This document shows positions 9,886 through 21,259 of a stretch of DNA of 64,000 nucleotides, piece after piece (within the stretch, counting starts at the first letter, position 1; every line of letters starts with the position of its first letter). Made by a program: the position numbers and the translations under genes. The notes under the pieces were generated by a model. The model saw nothing but the letters and a program-made list of their open reading frames with translations, did no database searches and was not told where the DNA came from. Source of the DNA: Symsagittifera roscoffensis (lineage: Eukaryota > Xenacoelomorpha > Acoela > Convolutidae). The stretch lies in the NCBI RefSeq assembly GCF_963678635.1, contig NC_087070.1, positions 30,220,390 through 30,284,389 on the forward strand. Direction: 5' to 3'.

Positions 9886-12290
9886 TGGCTAGCTAGAACG
9901 AGTGCGGAAATTACAAACAAATACTAATCATTTTCTGTGGAATCCATGAACAAATTTTAAAAATCGTGGTTTTTTCTTTTAGAAATTAGTTAGAATAAAA
10001 CATTTGATTGAAACGGCCACTTTGATTTGTAAATTGGCAATTTTATAACCCAGCAGCCTTGAGCAATGAATATAGCTAGACTATACGAAAGCGGAAATTA
10101 CGAACAAAAACCTAACCATTGTCAGTGGAATCCAGAAACAAATCTTAAATCCTTACTTATTTAAAATCGTTGAAATACCCTTTTAGAAATTAAACATTCG
10201 ATTGAAAACGGCTATTTTGTTTTTTAATTTTAAATTTCCTAGTCATAATTGTTTATTGACATATCCTAGGAAATCTCTATAGTCTTGACAAAAACAATCA
10301 CGCCCGCGGCTTAACGCAACGATTTCAAACTGTCAAACCAAACAATTTGATTAGTTTAAATTGCATAGTTCATTAACTAAATGCATAGAGATTTTTAAAA
10401 AAACTAGCAAAACTGTTGATTGGCCTAAATCAGCTTAGCGAAATTTGTTGTATTAAACTGTTTTTGTAAGAACTGACTCCATTTTCAATAGGATGAATTA
10501 AGAGTGACAACTAATCGAATTTTTAAGTTTAAAACTATGGCTTACTGCGAATCAATTCTTAAACTTCCTTGAATGTAAACGCGAATTGATTCGTAGCAGC
10601 CATACATATAAGGTTGAGAAGCTTAACTCATTTAGGGTAATTTTATCCTAACATATTTTAGAGTAAACTTTGAACTAAAAAACCACACTATTGGTAAATT
10701 AATCAACTCATAAAATAAAAGCAATGATTTTAGTATAAGGTTTAACGTCAACCTCCATAGGGCTCAAACGTCAAAGTCATAGCCTATGCCGACGTTTAAT
10801 GTCAACTTGCACATTTGATCCCTATGGAATTTGACATTCAACCTCAATGTAGATTGTGGTTGAGCTTATGGTTTTTTTTATGGCAACAAATTTTGCATTC
10901 CAGCTAATAACTTCAGATCCATTTTCAATAACTAACACGGTCGAAAAAACACTAGATCAATTTTTTTTTACGCTTTAGCTGGTTTGTTATGAGTTTTTCC
11001 GAAGCTGAATTGAATGTTTTAGTAGTCGTAGTGGCTATATTCATGATAAACTAAACCTCATAATTGTCGAAATCTAAAATCTTTCTTTCTTGTCTTTAAT
11101 AAATTAAATTTAAAGAACAAAAAAATTGTTTTTTCGACTGCAAATCCGACTTTAATCTTAAAATAAATTAGAGCAAGTTTAACATATAAAATCATGAACG
11201 CAAATACGAATTGTTATAAAATCTAAATTGATTCGAAAAAAGATAAAACGTTCTTGAAATGAGTTTCAAATTTTGGAAAAAAAAAATCCATTTGACTGCT
11301 GTCTCCAAACAACACTTGAGCAATTTTGTCTCCATAGTCAAAGCGCAGTTGCTCGAAATGTACAATGTCTCTCCTGGCTTTTAAGATGACTATTCTTTCA
11401 CCTATGCTAGAAAGTACAGCTTCTACTATCTTCATATTGGCCTCGTTTTTCTTCTGGGTGGCGTGGTTCGCTAAACGATCCAGGCAAACATTCCATTTAT
11501 ATAACGGGCAGTCCTTATTTGAAGCGTCGATCAGTCGCCTAGGACGACCCGCACTTTGCAATACATATCCACTTAGAACTCCTGGTTGGAGGCAGTACTG
11601 ATCGGCACTGATGTTGGTGACTACTTTGCCGTTGTAATCCACTATCACTTAATCTTTCTTGAGTAAGTGCAAAGCAATCAAACCTAATGAAAAGGAAAGT
11701 CAAATTACTGATTCAAAATTGAAATTTTTAAAGACATATTTTTCGAGTCATTAAAAGTATAAAGACCCTCTTCCAAAAAAATTTCACATCACATATGCCG
11801 ACCCAGTTCTGGGTCAATACAAGACTCTGGAACTCTTCCTGAACCCCATATTGAAAGCTCTCAATCTCGTTGGCGGTATGGTTCAGACTTGTGGTTTTCT
11901 CAAGCGGCTGAAACTTTCCTTTTGATCCATCATTGAGTAGCTTCGCCACATGGTCAACCACCTTCTTGGGGTCATGGGTTGCCCACTTCTGCTTTGAGTA
12001 AAAAATTGTAACTTTACTTGACAGCCCATGAGAAGTCATCATCTGCTGAACGAAGATCAGTGCGCGCTGCACCTGGCTGGTACACGTAATGTTGAGATTC
12101 TTGTCGAGACCGCACTGCCAACAGAACCTCTTCGTAGATGTATCCGTCCAGTTTCTCATGAACTTTTGATGCTTGCTTCTTCAGCTTCTCAATCTCGAAC
12201 GTAGGGTTGGTAGACAAAAACATAAGCTTCGCAACCTTACGTGCGAGAGAACGCTTCGGCTTTTCCAGATTTATGATGCTAATCTATAAA
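9886..12290. repeat. Tandem segmental duplication, copy 2
   Basis: This is the second unit of the 2.4-2.5 kb tandem duplication. It begins with the same phrase (ATGGCTAGCTAGAAC) as copy 1. Its right boundary is the acceptor region of a U1 exon (AATCTGGAAAAGCCGAAGCG on the minus strand near 12,265), after which the two copies diverge. The duplicated block is therefore the 3' end and downstream flank of U1. Confidence 0.85.
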
Positions 12291-13105
12291 AAATGAAAAT
12301 GATTACATGTGATTCCATGTCGGTTTCTATTTTGATTTAAAAAAAAAACCCGTTGGAAGAATTATAAACATTGTATTGATCTACCTGGCGTTTGACCTGA
12401 TCAACTAGTTGAGCAACCCGGAACACCGCGTTCCCAAATGAATTAACGAAAAAACAGTTGAGTCGTCACCAGGTTTTTGGTGTCCCGAAAAGCCAGCTGA
12501 ACAACACAGTTCATATTGCTCCTCTTTAAAATCGTTCTGGCCTCCGTATAGTCCAATTCCATACCCTGTACTGCCAGTCTGGAATTCTGTCGGAGACGCG
12601 AAAAGTTGGCACTATAAAATTGAGTCATCAAATCGAGTCTTACAGGCCGCTGGTTTTATGCCCTGCTCCACGGTTTTGTCTACGTGTCTTCGTTTTTTCC
12701 TCTATGTTGACAAACGCCTCTACGACAGCATGCACTGTGGCGTTGATGAGAGTTTTTTCGAGCATCCCTGTGCACGTGAACAGAAACGTGACAATGGCTC
12801 CGAATAAGGTCAATTGTTCATTGTGTGTCAAGGCTCCTTTTCTTTTATCGGCACAGTCATTCGACTTCTCAACAGTCTGTAAAATGACTTCGTAGAAAGT
12901 CTCGTTTACTATCGGGTTTTCGGCTCAGGAGGCTTTTCCAGGTTGCTAAAACTAATCGGATTTAGTTTCAATTTTTAACCAAATTTTATATTTGAATGTG
13001 TTTGCTTTTAAAATTATTTCAACTTACAGTTTCGCCTAATTTCTCTGCATGATCTTTTTTGCGGCTTCCTGTGGGCTCGTCGTTCTTGTCATCTCGTGGT
13101 TCCAT
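11223..13105 (-). CDS. U1: unrecognised multi-exon gene
   Basis: I propose the exons below. Exon 1 is 13,105-13,028: ATG in good context, 26 codons, charged (MEPRDDKNDEPTGSRKK), followed by donor GTAAGT. Exon 2 is 12,876-12,644 after a TTTTACAG acceptor, phase 0. It carries a hydrophobic stretch (LFGAIVTFLFTCTGMLEK) and ends at donor GTAAGA. Exon 3 is 12,611-12,470, joined across a 32-nt intron that restores the frame exactly. Exon 4 begins at 12,283 after TTTATAG and reads a Lys/Glu-rich, coiled-coil-like segment. Downstream, a 143-codon frame (12,159-11,728) and exon 11,647-11,223 (about 141 codons, TAG stop) follow, but how exon 4 joins the 143-codon frame is unresolved because two frames are open over the same stretch. 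The family is unknown. The 3' exons are duplicated at 8.85-9.86 kb. Confidence 0.5.
12612..12643 (-). other. Candidate 32-nt intron in U1
   Basis: On the minus strand the segment starts GTAAGA and ends TTTTATAG. Removing it joins the open frame of exon 2 (phase 2) to the open frame of exon 3 with no stop. Without removal, both frames hit stops within a few codons. If it is not an intron, the locus has an indel here. Confidence 0.45.
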
Positions 13106-13887
13106 GGAATTATCGGCTCATGGTTTCGTGGTACTGTAGGTTTGCATCTCATGGTCATACGGTTGTCTTTTAATTTCTCGCTGGTGGGGAAACGCCGATG
13201 GCCATGGAGAATTCGGGCACGGTGATGCCGACATATAGGAATCAAGGTATGCTGAGGCTGACACTGTTGTACCATCGATTGGCCTGATTGGACATGTCGC
13301 AGAGGGGTATGTGGTTGCCCATATGTCGGCGGAATGGGCGAGGCGAAAGGGATACCGGTGTCAGAGGAGCAAATGAGATCGTCTCTGGTGCTGCAAGTGG
13401 TGACGGAAGTACAGGGATGTTAGAAAGCACTGCAACAAATGGTGATGAAGCACTGAACATGAGCTTTTGGCTTTGGACATTTTACTTGATTGCGTAAGAT
13501 TTTACTAGATTCGAATCACTTATCAGCACCAATTTAATTGTAACTCCAGGATCAAGATAAGAGTCCCTTAAGGAAAAGCTTTGACAATTTCCACTCTTTT
13601 TAGCACACTAGGCGTCTGTAGCATCTATGCCATAATGACTGCTAATGACTGTTACGCGACCTATGCCATAATGACTGCTTAAAGATAAGACGGCTACTTG
13701 GACGGCTTCACTGGTAAGCGGAACTAGACAGTGCAGTTCTTATCTGTGGAGCCATCATTATCAGTGACGCATTAGTCCTGTATCAGGGAAGTTGTCATTA
13801 ATCAATTCTTGAACTAAGACTCATTTCATTTCAATCAATCAATCGCTCCTCAGTTCAGTCATATTAGAGTCTTTCATCTATTACGTC
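13106..13887. promoter_or_regulatory. Head-to-head intergenic region U1/U2
   Basis: The U1 ATG (13,105, minus) and the U2 region (from about 13,888, plus) point away from each other, so this segment would hold both promoters. It contains a 35-bp direct repeat of the phrase CTATGCCATAATGACTGCT near 13,626 and 13,661. Overlapping open frames at 13,242-13,497 on both strands are low-complexity (Pro/Ser or Gly/Arg rich). They could be extra 5' coding sequence of either gene, but I cannot support that. Confidence 0.35.
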
Positions 13888-14300
13888 ATGCTAAGTAGAT
13901 TTTTTCGGGTAAAAGAAAAAGTACAAGTCATCGATGCCGTCACTTCTATTTGGGATAGTGCTTTAATTTTAACATTAATCCGCGATTGGTGTGTAAAGAT
14001 TAAGTAGTCTGATTGGCCGGGAAGTGCAATTTTTAGCGTCCCAGAAGACAGTAAAGAAAACGCAGCAGCATGGAATATAAAAAATTCCACAAACTTTATG
14101 ATACTTGTGTCATCAGCAGAAGGCGGAATTCGAGAAAAGAAAAGCTATCCTTCAACCCCAAACGGCTGCATAGGGACTGGATGGTCTTTTTCGAACATCC
14201 TGGTAGTGCCAAAACACGGATTGTCATCATCAAGGACCCTGTCGTGTCCCAGAGCATAGTTCGTTTGGTCGACAAACCTCAGGATACTGCGGGGATTGGA
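13888..14300 (+). CDS. Candidate 5' exons of U2
   Basis: An ATG at 13,888 opens a frame rich in hydrophobic and acidic residues (VIDAVTSIWDSALILTLI), followed by a GTAAAG donor after about 12 more codons. From about 14,036 the same register reads a convincing segment (SVPEDSKENAAAWNIK, then NGCIGTGWSFSNILVV) to about 14,203, where GTAGTG could be a phase-0 donor to the exon at 14,312. A second frame (14,070-14,321, starting MEYKKFHKLYDTC) overlaps it. Only one is likely real. The intervening TAG at about 14,008 means at least one intron or a break. Confidence 0.3.
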
Positions 14301-14311
14301 ACATCATGCAG

Positions 14312-15127
14312 TGGCAGTTAATACGTAAACATTCCGATTTGAGAAACGAGTCACAAGACGAATCACGGAATAGAGTCGGAGAATCACTGTCAGAAGATTT
14401 CATAAATTTCATGATTAAGGATGCTGAGAAAACTAGACCCGAACAAAAACCCTCAGAGACCAAGGCCAAAAAAAAGGAAAAACCGCAAGAAGGTATTTTG
14501 AGTCGCCTTGATTATTTTGAGTCGCCAGAAAATGACACTCCCTTGAAGTTTGCTCCATGCATCAACGGTGTATTGCAGGTAAAAATCTCATGTAACTAAT
14601 CAAATATGTAACTAATCTACTAATTAATCACATCCAACTATCCTGTATCCTGATAAATGTATGATCATCAATTTTATCTAATATCCTGAAAATTAAAATG
14701 CATTTCCGGATGCAACTGATCCTTTTTATTGTCGGTATTATAATTTACCGTATTCTAATTATACACCGTATTCTAATTTGTGATTATAGCTAGGATCTAC
14801 AATCGTGTGCGCCAGAGAAAAATTCCGTGTTGATTATTTGAAGTTCGATTGCTCAAAGAAACGAGCACTTGCTGGAACGAGCTCCATCAAAAATGCGGAT
14901 GTCACCCTGAGAAGGCCTTCTGTATTGGCGGAGCTTGCCGAAGAAGAATTTTTGGTATGTAGCTGTTTGTTCCAGTTTCGTTGTTTCCAAAAAAAAAAGA
15001 TTTATTCTCTTGTGCTTCGTTTTAGAACAAAATTAGCTGCGATCTGAGTGCTATCACTCACCCAAGTAGCAAATTTTTTTGCGTCGTTTTCGGCAAAAAC
15101 AAGATGCGTTGGCTTAATGATGAATAA
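14312..15127 (+). CDS. U2: unrecognised spliced gene, 3' exons
   Basis: Three exons join in phase 0 with good GT-AG sites. They are 14,312-14,578 (after an ATCATGCAG acceptor, ending CAG|GTAAAA), 14,790-14,954 (after GATTATAG, ending TTG|GTATGT) and 15,026-15,127 (after TCGTTTTAG, ending GATGAATAA). Together they give 177 residues and a stop. The first exon is Lys/Glu rich (KAKKKEKPQEG). The later ones are globular-looking (STIVCAREKFRVDYLKF, RPSVLAELAEEEFL). No family is recognised. Upstream coding sequence surely exists: open frames at 13,888-14,010 (MLSRFFRVKEKVQVIDAVTS) and 14,040-14,300 are candidates, but their joins are ambiguous. Confidence 0.55.
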
Positions 15128-15272
15128 ACAGGGTAAACTTTCTTTTTGGTTCCAGCTACACCAGTGACCAGAAAGGCAATTGGTTTATCATGCGCACAGT
15201 GTGGTGCTAAATTTTTGGGCTCTTTAAGCTCAGGACTTTCGGATGCCATCAATCTTGGTATTTTGTGCTTAG

Positions 15273-15473
15273 GGACAAATTTGATTTGTTGCCAGCAAAA
15301 AGCGAACATGAGCTGGACAATCTCATCAAATCTCTCAAGTTCAACGAAGACAGAGATTTCCTCATGAGGAGAATCTGATGCCATACAAATGGATACCGTG
15401 ATAGATATGCCGTCGAGAATAACTACCGAGAAGTATTTAGACATATTATGACCAAGTACGCGCAGCACGTTTT
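15273..15473 (+). CDS. DUF4806-like C-terminal segment, weak
   Basis: After an acceptor-like TTTTGTGCTTAG the plus strand reads DKFDLLPAKSEHELDNLIK, then an acidic stretch (SLKFNEDRDFLMRRI). After one in-frame TGA it reads YREVFRHIMTKYAQHVL. The pattern of a short 'LP..s..ELd.L...L..n..f' helix pair followed by an 'R.vfr.imT...A' segment resembles DUF4806 proteins of arthropods and cnidarians. The match is by eye and weak. The single stop makes it a pseudogene or an exon I have mis-joined. The minus strand is also open here (15,058-15,468), and I judge that to be the shadow. Confidence 0.25.
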
Positions 15474-15578
15474 ATGATTTGGAAAGAACAACTTAAACTG
15501 TTTATACTGTTTGTTATTATGACTGTTTGTTATGACTGTTTGTTGTTATGGACTGTTTGTTATTATTTGAACTTTTTA

Positions 15579-15584
15579 AATAAA
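15579..15584 (+). terminator. Poly(A) signal downstream of U2
   Basis: AATAAA lies about 450 bp after the U2 stop and 110 bp after the DUF4806-like segment. It would serve either as the end of the U2 transcript. A short tandem tract of GACTGTTTGTTATTAT-like units (15,490-15,570) precedes it. Confidence 0.4.
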
Positions 15585-15609
15585 CCGAAGTTTGCCGTAT
15601 TCTTTTTTA

Positions 15610-16147
15610 TGTATGCACTATGTGTTATGGTCTAAAAACTCTGCCGGCACGTCAAAGTTGCTCATAGGGAGTAAAATATCTTTTTAATTTAATTTGCTCA
15701 CAGGCAGTGTGTTATCTAATATTAGAAACTAATTTGAATTAAATCGGTTTTATTTGAAAAAAAAAACTAGAACAACTGCAGCTGAGATAAATGTTTATTT
15801 CTAAAACAAAAAATTGTTACCCCAAATTTTGCCTAATCAAACAATTTGGTAGCAATTTGAAAATACTCGAAAAAATTTAAACCAAAACGTTTGTATTTTA
15901 TTGAATTATTTTTTTGAAATGAACTGATGAATTTAGATGCGAGTTTACTTCAAAAATTTGCTCAATTTGTTCATTTGTGCAGGAATTGAGATTGATGGCA
16001 ATGCAGAGAATGCACAGTTTGGCCGAGAATGCAGAGAATGCACGCTTGCAATGCAGTAAATGCACGGTTTGGCCTGGTAATGGTTGAAACTTTTAAAAAT
16101 TTTTATTTTAAACTGAATAGACTTTGAGATTTGGCGATTCATCCGCA
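15610..16147. other. Intergenic; short tandem repeat near the gap
   Basis: No gene is seen. At 15,995-16,078 the phrase AATGCAGAGAATGCAC followed by a GTTTGGCC tail repeats two to three times, just before the assembly gap. This may be why assembly stopped here. Confidence 0.5.
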
Positions 16148-16347
16148 NNNNNNNNNNNNNNNNNNNNNNNNNNNNNNNNNNNNNNNNNNNNNNNNNNNNN
16201 NNNNNNNNNNNNNNNNNNNNNNNNNNNNNNNNNNNNNNNNNNNNNNNNNNNNNNNNNNNNNNNNNNNNNNNNNNNNNNNNNNNNNNNNNNNNNNNNNNNN
16301 NNNNNNNNNNNNNNNNNNNNNNNNNNNNNNNNNNNNNNNNNNNNNNN
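16148..16347. other. Assembly gap (200 N)
   Basis: A run of exactly 200 N, a common placeholder length, so the true gap size is probably unknown. Confidence 0.98.
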
Positions 16348-17030
16348 CAACTGCCGCTGTATCTGGATTAAGAGTGGGCAGATGTGTATTTTATTTCTAT
16401 CTGGGAACCAAAGCAAAATTTTGAACGATCCGAGTTTCAGGGATAGGCTTGAGATAAACTACGGTTATAATAGTTCTAATAGTTTGTTGCGAAAAAACTC
16501 TGGTAACTTTTTTTGTTTTGAATTGATTTACAAGGTAAATATGTTTTTTTCCTCGAAAAGAACCCGCACAGACTGCCCATGGATTCTAATCAATTATAAT
16601 GGATTCCTGAGACAAAAATAATCCAATATAATCCACTATAATTGATTAGAACCCACTGAAATCAAGAACTACCATCTGAAATAAGCGAGCCATCTAAAAG
16701 TGTTCTCGTCTTTCGTAAAAAAAACGTCATATTGTTAAATATAATCCTTCTTACCACTACTTGCAGCAAATTGATTCCTGAAAAAAATGATTCATCGACA
16801 ATTCCTCGTTGTTCATAAATATTTTTATGAGAAACGAATCAAAACATTAAAATGATTTGATTTTCCTCAGGTAGTGTGGCGCTTCATGCAATTCCATTTT
16901 GACAAGGGGTTGTTTTTGTGTTCCACAAGTTTTGCTTTTGAAATCTGTTTTTCATTAGGGTAATCCGTAAAATTTTAACTGCATCTTAAATTCTATAGAG
17001 GAGAATTAGCTTTTAAAACAGTTTTTCTTT
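16348..17030. other. Intergenic; AT-palindrome cluster
   Basis: No gene. At 16,580-16,656 the phrase GATTCTAATCAATTATAATG is followed about 30 bp later by its near reverse complement. This is one instance of the dispersed 'TATAATCGATTATA' motif family. Confidence 0.45.
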
Positions 17031-17034
17031 AAAA

Positions 17035-17385
17035 ATCATCCCCTCACAAACTGTGAAGTACAAAGTGACATTTTTTGGATATAGAAAATTAATAAGTTGA
17101 CCAAAGAGCTTGCGTCATTTGAAATTGAACCAATTTCTAAGACGGATTAACTCTCCACTTACGCGTTAATAGTACGAAATCAATCCCGCTTTGATTGTCC
17201 CAAATTGGCCAAACATCAGGTAAAAAAAAACAGGGAACGTTTTTTGATTTGAGCTCAAGAGAAGTACTACAATAGAAATACTGCCTTTCAGATAGTAAAA
17301 AGTTCTACAAAAATAGCTAATTAATTAGTCGAAATGGATCGGGAGGAAAAAAACAGCCCGGGCACAAATATTCTGTCAAACACTC
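17035..17385 (-). mobile_element. Helentron-like repeat, worn partial copy (E)
   Basis: The internal phrases of the 480-545 bp repeat family are recognisable: ACCAATTTCTAAGACGGATT, TTACGCGTTAATAG, TTGTCCCAAATTGGCC and GAGCACAAATATTC-like. Both ends are missing or too diverged to place. Orientation is that of copies A and B (canonical 5' end to the right). Confidence 0.6.
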
Positions 17386-19680
17386 TTCTAAAGTAGTTGA
17401 AGTAATAACAATATCGACAACTTGAGCTCAAAAAAAAATAAGAAAATTTACTCAGATCATTTTTAGAACGTTCTGGGGTATAAAATTTGCCAGCTTGATC
17501 TTAATCGCGACCATTTTATGTGTAGTGTAAAGATTTTGTTTATGAAGCTGAATGCCTACACAAACTTTTGATGGGTGCTGATTATTGTACAACAACAAAC
17601 TGTTCCAAACTGAATTGAGGCAACATAACTTGCTGTAACAATTCCGTGTGCAAAGTGAAAGTATATTTTTAACTTTTGATAAAAGAAAATCAGCATTTGA
17701 AGTATTTTGAGTCCAGTTACAGAGGGCAGTCGGATTTTTGCCCTGACAAGTCAACAGTCTTTTTCAAAAATTCTTACTGGAATTTCTATTGAAAATTTTG
17801 CTCTAGTTTTAAAGATAATCTAACATATATTTTCAGGATAAACTGTTGTCTGGAAAAAAGGCAAAGAAAATCCATGAAGAAACTGGATTTAGCAAAGAAA
17901 ACAAAACAACTAAAAATACCATTACTTATGAGTTGATTCGAAACTAGACCAAATACTTCAAACTTTTCATTTTTATTAGCTAAAACAAAATAATTGTTCA
18001 AATTAGTGGATGATTTGGCGAGAAGCATAATAATGACGGGTTTTGTTTATGAGGTGAAAGAAAAAATAAGGGTTGTTAAAGATTCAAGTATGCTTTTCAA
18101 GAATGACCATGCGATGAGGTGATTTTCCTTAAAAGTTTGATCAAATCACCAGGCAAGAGAATTTCCACATACTTATATTTAAAAAAAATTGTGTTTAAAA
18201 ATTTCAAAAAATTTGTTCTATGTTCCACTAAATTAAAGGTAATAGCTTTCGTTTACCTAATCGATCTACGTGATTACTCAAATTGCTTTGTGCAGTAAAA
18301 TAATTTCAAAATAATTTTGTGAAAACCCATCAACAGAATGGAATCCGTGGGCGGGTGCGTAGATATACCTCACGAAATCTAGGGTTTACTTAACCAACGA
18401 CGTAACAAATGTATTATCGAATGGTATAATTAACGACAACGTAAATTGAAACATGCTCATTTAAACTTCTCCAGTCACCATTGTCTTTCAAATCTGCTAT
18501 GATAACAAAATCGAAAAAAATTGCTTGTTAATTTGAGCAAACTTCGAAGTTTTGACTGCTTTTTGAAATCAATTAGAAAACTTTTAACTGAGAAACTGAT
18601 AAAAAACTTAAAAAAAAAATCTTTTTTGTTTAGTTTTTTCTTCATTTTATTCTTCGCTCGCTACATTAGAGCGAGGTGAAGCTTTAAGTGTCTCGTTTCT
18701 TAATAATCAGACAAAATGACTTAGAAGGAGAGACATGGGCTCAATTGTACTACTTCTGGCATTAATTGACCCCCTTTCCCTCCTTGACTTTGAAGTATAT
18801 GAGTTGAACCCTAAAATTTATTGCACCATAAAAGTGCACCAATTTTGTCCTCTATTTTTTTGTTCAATCCTTAGTGAACTTGAGAAAAACGAGGTTGAAA
18901 ATCTCGTGTTACATCAATTTAACCGGCTGTTTTAAATCAATTTTATGGAAGCATGTTCATCACGAAATGCAGTGAAAAATCTGTAATCCGTGAAAACTTG
19001 TGTGACCAAAAACAATCCAAACTAATGAAAAAACTCATGAATAGTTAAAAACTTCAATAACTGAAAATTTTGTCGAACGAATTGACTGAATTGGATTATA
19101 ATCATTTTTTTTCTTGGTTCGTTTTCATTAACATCACATTGATCCTGAAGAATGTATACACAAGTTACTAAATATTTTAGGAATGACCGCTGAAATATCC
19201 ATTCCTAAAATGATTACAATCATTTCAGCGGCGTAGTACGTTGAAATAGATATTTTGTTTGACGATTGAAAATGTACATGAACTGTTGTATTCGGGTGTG
19301 TTTTAGGATTTTTTCCACGTTTTTTCCGCACAAAAGTCATCAAAATAGGACAATGTTATATTATATTGGGATTAGCCAATAAATTCAGTTTTGATAGAGA
19401 TGCTTTCGGGGAGGCAACCGACTATCTTTTTAGCAATCAGATTTTTAATCATTTTTGAATTGCGAAATATGGAACAGATGACCAAAATATTGTATTGCTC
19501 ACAATCGCCCCAAAAGCAGCTTAAATTGTGAAGTCCACAACAAAATTTTCGGAATCTTGTACAGTTTCTCGAATCTATAAAAGAATAATTAAATGGGTTT
19601 AGCGGGTAAAACGGTCGCGGAATCCGTAAAAGGTAAGCAGAACCCTCATTTTGCTTAAAAGGATAGCATTTTTGATTTTT
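17386..19680. other. Intergenic, no supported gene
   Basis: AT-rich. The only long frames (17,452-17,754 minus, 17,786-18,028 minus, 18,735-18,935 plus) have intergenic-type composition and no convincing splice or start context. Confidence 0.45.
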
Positions 19681-19689
19681 GGTGACATT

Positions 19690-20215
19690 TGAATTGATTA
19701 TAATTTTTCCAAATTTTTCATATAATCTCTTTTAATCTTTTATAATAGATTATAATCCCTTTATCTATCGAAACATTGTTTCACAAGAAAATCAATTTTA
19801 ATGGTATATAATTTAGCTATTCTGCATAAAAACACAGTAAAATTCAGTAAGAAATAAGAAATCCGTAAACAGTAAACAGTAAAAAGGTACCAAGAGAAAA
19901 GCACACAAAAAAAAACAAAAAAAAACGGAATGAAACAATGACATTTCTTGAATGATAATGGATTATAATCGATTAAAATGGACTAGAGTTCAATAAAATT
20001 CCAGAAAAATTTTTATGAAAAATAATCGATTCTTTTTGAAATTTATGCAGACTGACTCTAAAAATCCATTAATATCTATTATTTTCTTTTTTTATTGAGT
20101 GCGGGAAGTTGTTTAACCCCTAATTTTACCCGCCATAACAACTTGATCCCGCTATAGTTTCATCCCACTTCAACACCGATTACACGCAACCATAGTAATT
20201 TTTAGAATGAGTACA
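19690..20215. repeat. Segment A of inverted duplication, with partial MITE
   Basis: This stretch is matched in reverse orientation at 29,080-29,640, including the flank TTGTTTAACCCCTAATT. It contains ATTATAATCGATTA-type motifs and ends at 20,108 in the terminus CCCGCACTCAATAAAA (minus strand), the end of a TIR element that is complete at 29,199-29,760. The shared flank shows the element was inserted before the segment was duplicated. Confidence 0.65.
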
Positions 20216-20762
20216 CTAATTCTTCATTAAAAAGCGTGCTTGAAACTATTGAGAATCATAATGGGGCTGAATAGATAAGCTCCATCTTACTGAATGAAGA
20301 CAAAATTATACCTTTGCGGATTGGATTGTCTTTGAAACCTATCCCCCTTCATCGTTTTTTAATAAGCGAACACTGCTCCATAGACCTTAAAATGCAAATG
20401 GAACGAGCAGTCTTGTTAATTTTGAAATCACTGATGGCGAGTTTAATCTAATTCAATGCGAGAGTAAGTCCTGCAATTTTTTATAACTAATGAATCCATT
20501 AACTAAAACTCAAAAAATTTTATGACATTTTGAAAAAGCAAATTATCTCACATGTTTAAACAACAAACTATATCACATACTGAAACGGCAAATTATTTCA
20601 AATCCTGAAAGACTCAATTCAAGGTATATGACGACCGTAAGGATGGCTATTTGAAAACCGAAGTATCCAAATATCTACAATACTGAAAAGCCATTTATCT
20701 CAAGTCAAAAATGGTCATAATTCTCGATCGCAGACGCATTTACTGATTTTGAAACAACAAAC

Positions 20763-21242
20763 AAGACTGCTCGTATCAGGTCGAAACCCTGAAAACTCCG
20801 ACTGCCTCTTTAGGTCTCGGAGCAGTAATAACATGTAAAAAAAATATATAATAAATAAATAAATATTTTTTTTTAAATTTGAAATGTTTTGTGAGAATCA
20901 CTCCCCCGCACGCCAAAGTAAGTACAAAAAGATAGATTTTGCTCCTAGTAACCAATCAATTATGCCAAATCAGCTTCCTTCAACCAATCTGGAACGATTT
21001 CAAGATGGATTAAATATCCGCTCACAAAATAATAGCGCGCAATATAGCACACGTAAATTGTCCCAAGTTGGCCAAAATGGCCATCTTCAAACCCCCATGA
21101 CTTTAAGCTCAGGACAACAATACCTTTTGAATGATATTAAAAGTTCCGTCAAAAAGGGCTAGTTAAAATATCCAAAATTGTCTGAAAAAAAAACAACACG
21201 AGCACAAATACTCCATTCCTTTCGTTACAAAAGTTGGAACAA
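20763..21242 (-). mobile_element. Helentron-like repeat, copy A
   Basis: Oriented with its canonical 5' end to the right. Right end: TTGTTCCAAC (minus strand). Left end: a hairpin derived from TCAGGGC/GCCCTGA, then GATACGAGCAGTCTTGT (minus strand). The internal body matches copies B-D over its whole length with many substitutions, so this is one of the older copies. The open frame at 20,884-21,162 is a by-product of the repeat. Confidence 0.7.
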
Positions 21243-21259
21243 TTAATGCCGTTGCTTGC

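Noticed and set aside
11365-11601. Plus-strand frame with hydrophobic segments (also at 8,850-9,188)
   Set aside because: Antisense shadow of the U1 last exon. The minus frame has an acceptor and longer openness.
15058-15468. 136-codon minus-strand frame
   Set aside because: Overlaps U2 exon 15,026-15,127 and the DUF4806-like segment. The plus strand has splice sites and a poly(A) signal. It remains possible but less likely.
16108-16621. Open frames crossing the N run
   Set aside because: They are open only because N codons are read through the assembly gap.
17452-17754. 100-codon minus-strand frame
   Set aside because: No splice sites, motif or repeat partner. Composition looks intergenic.
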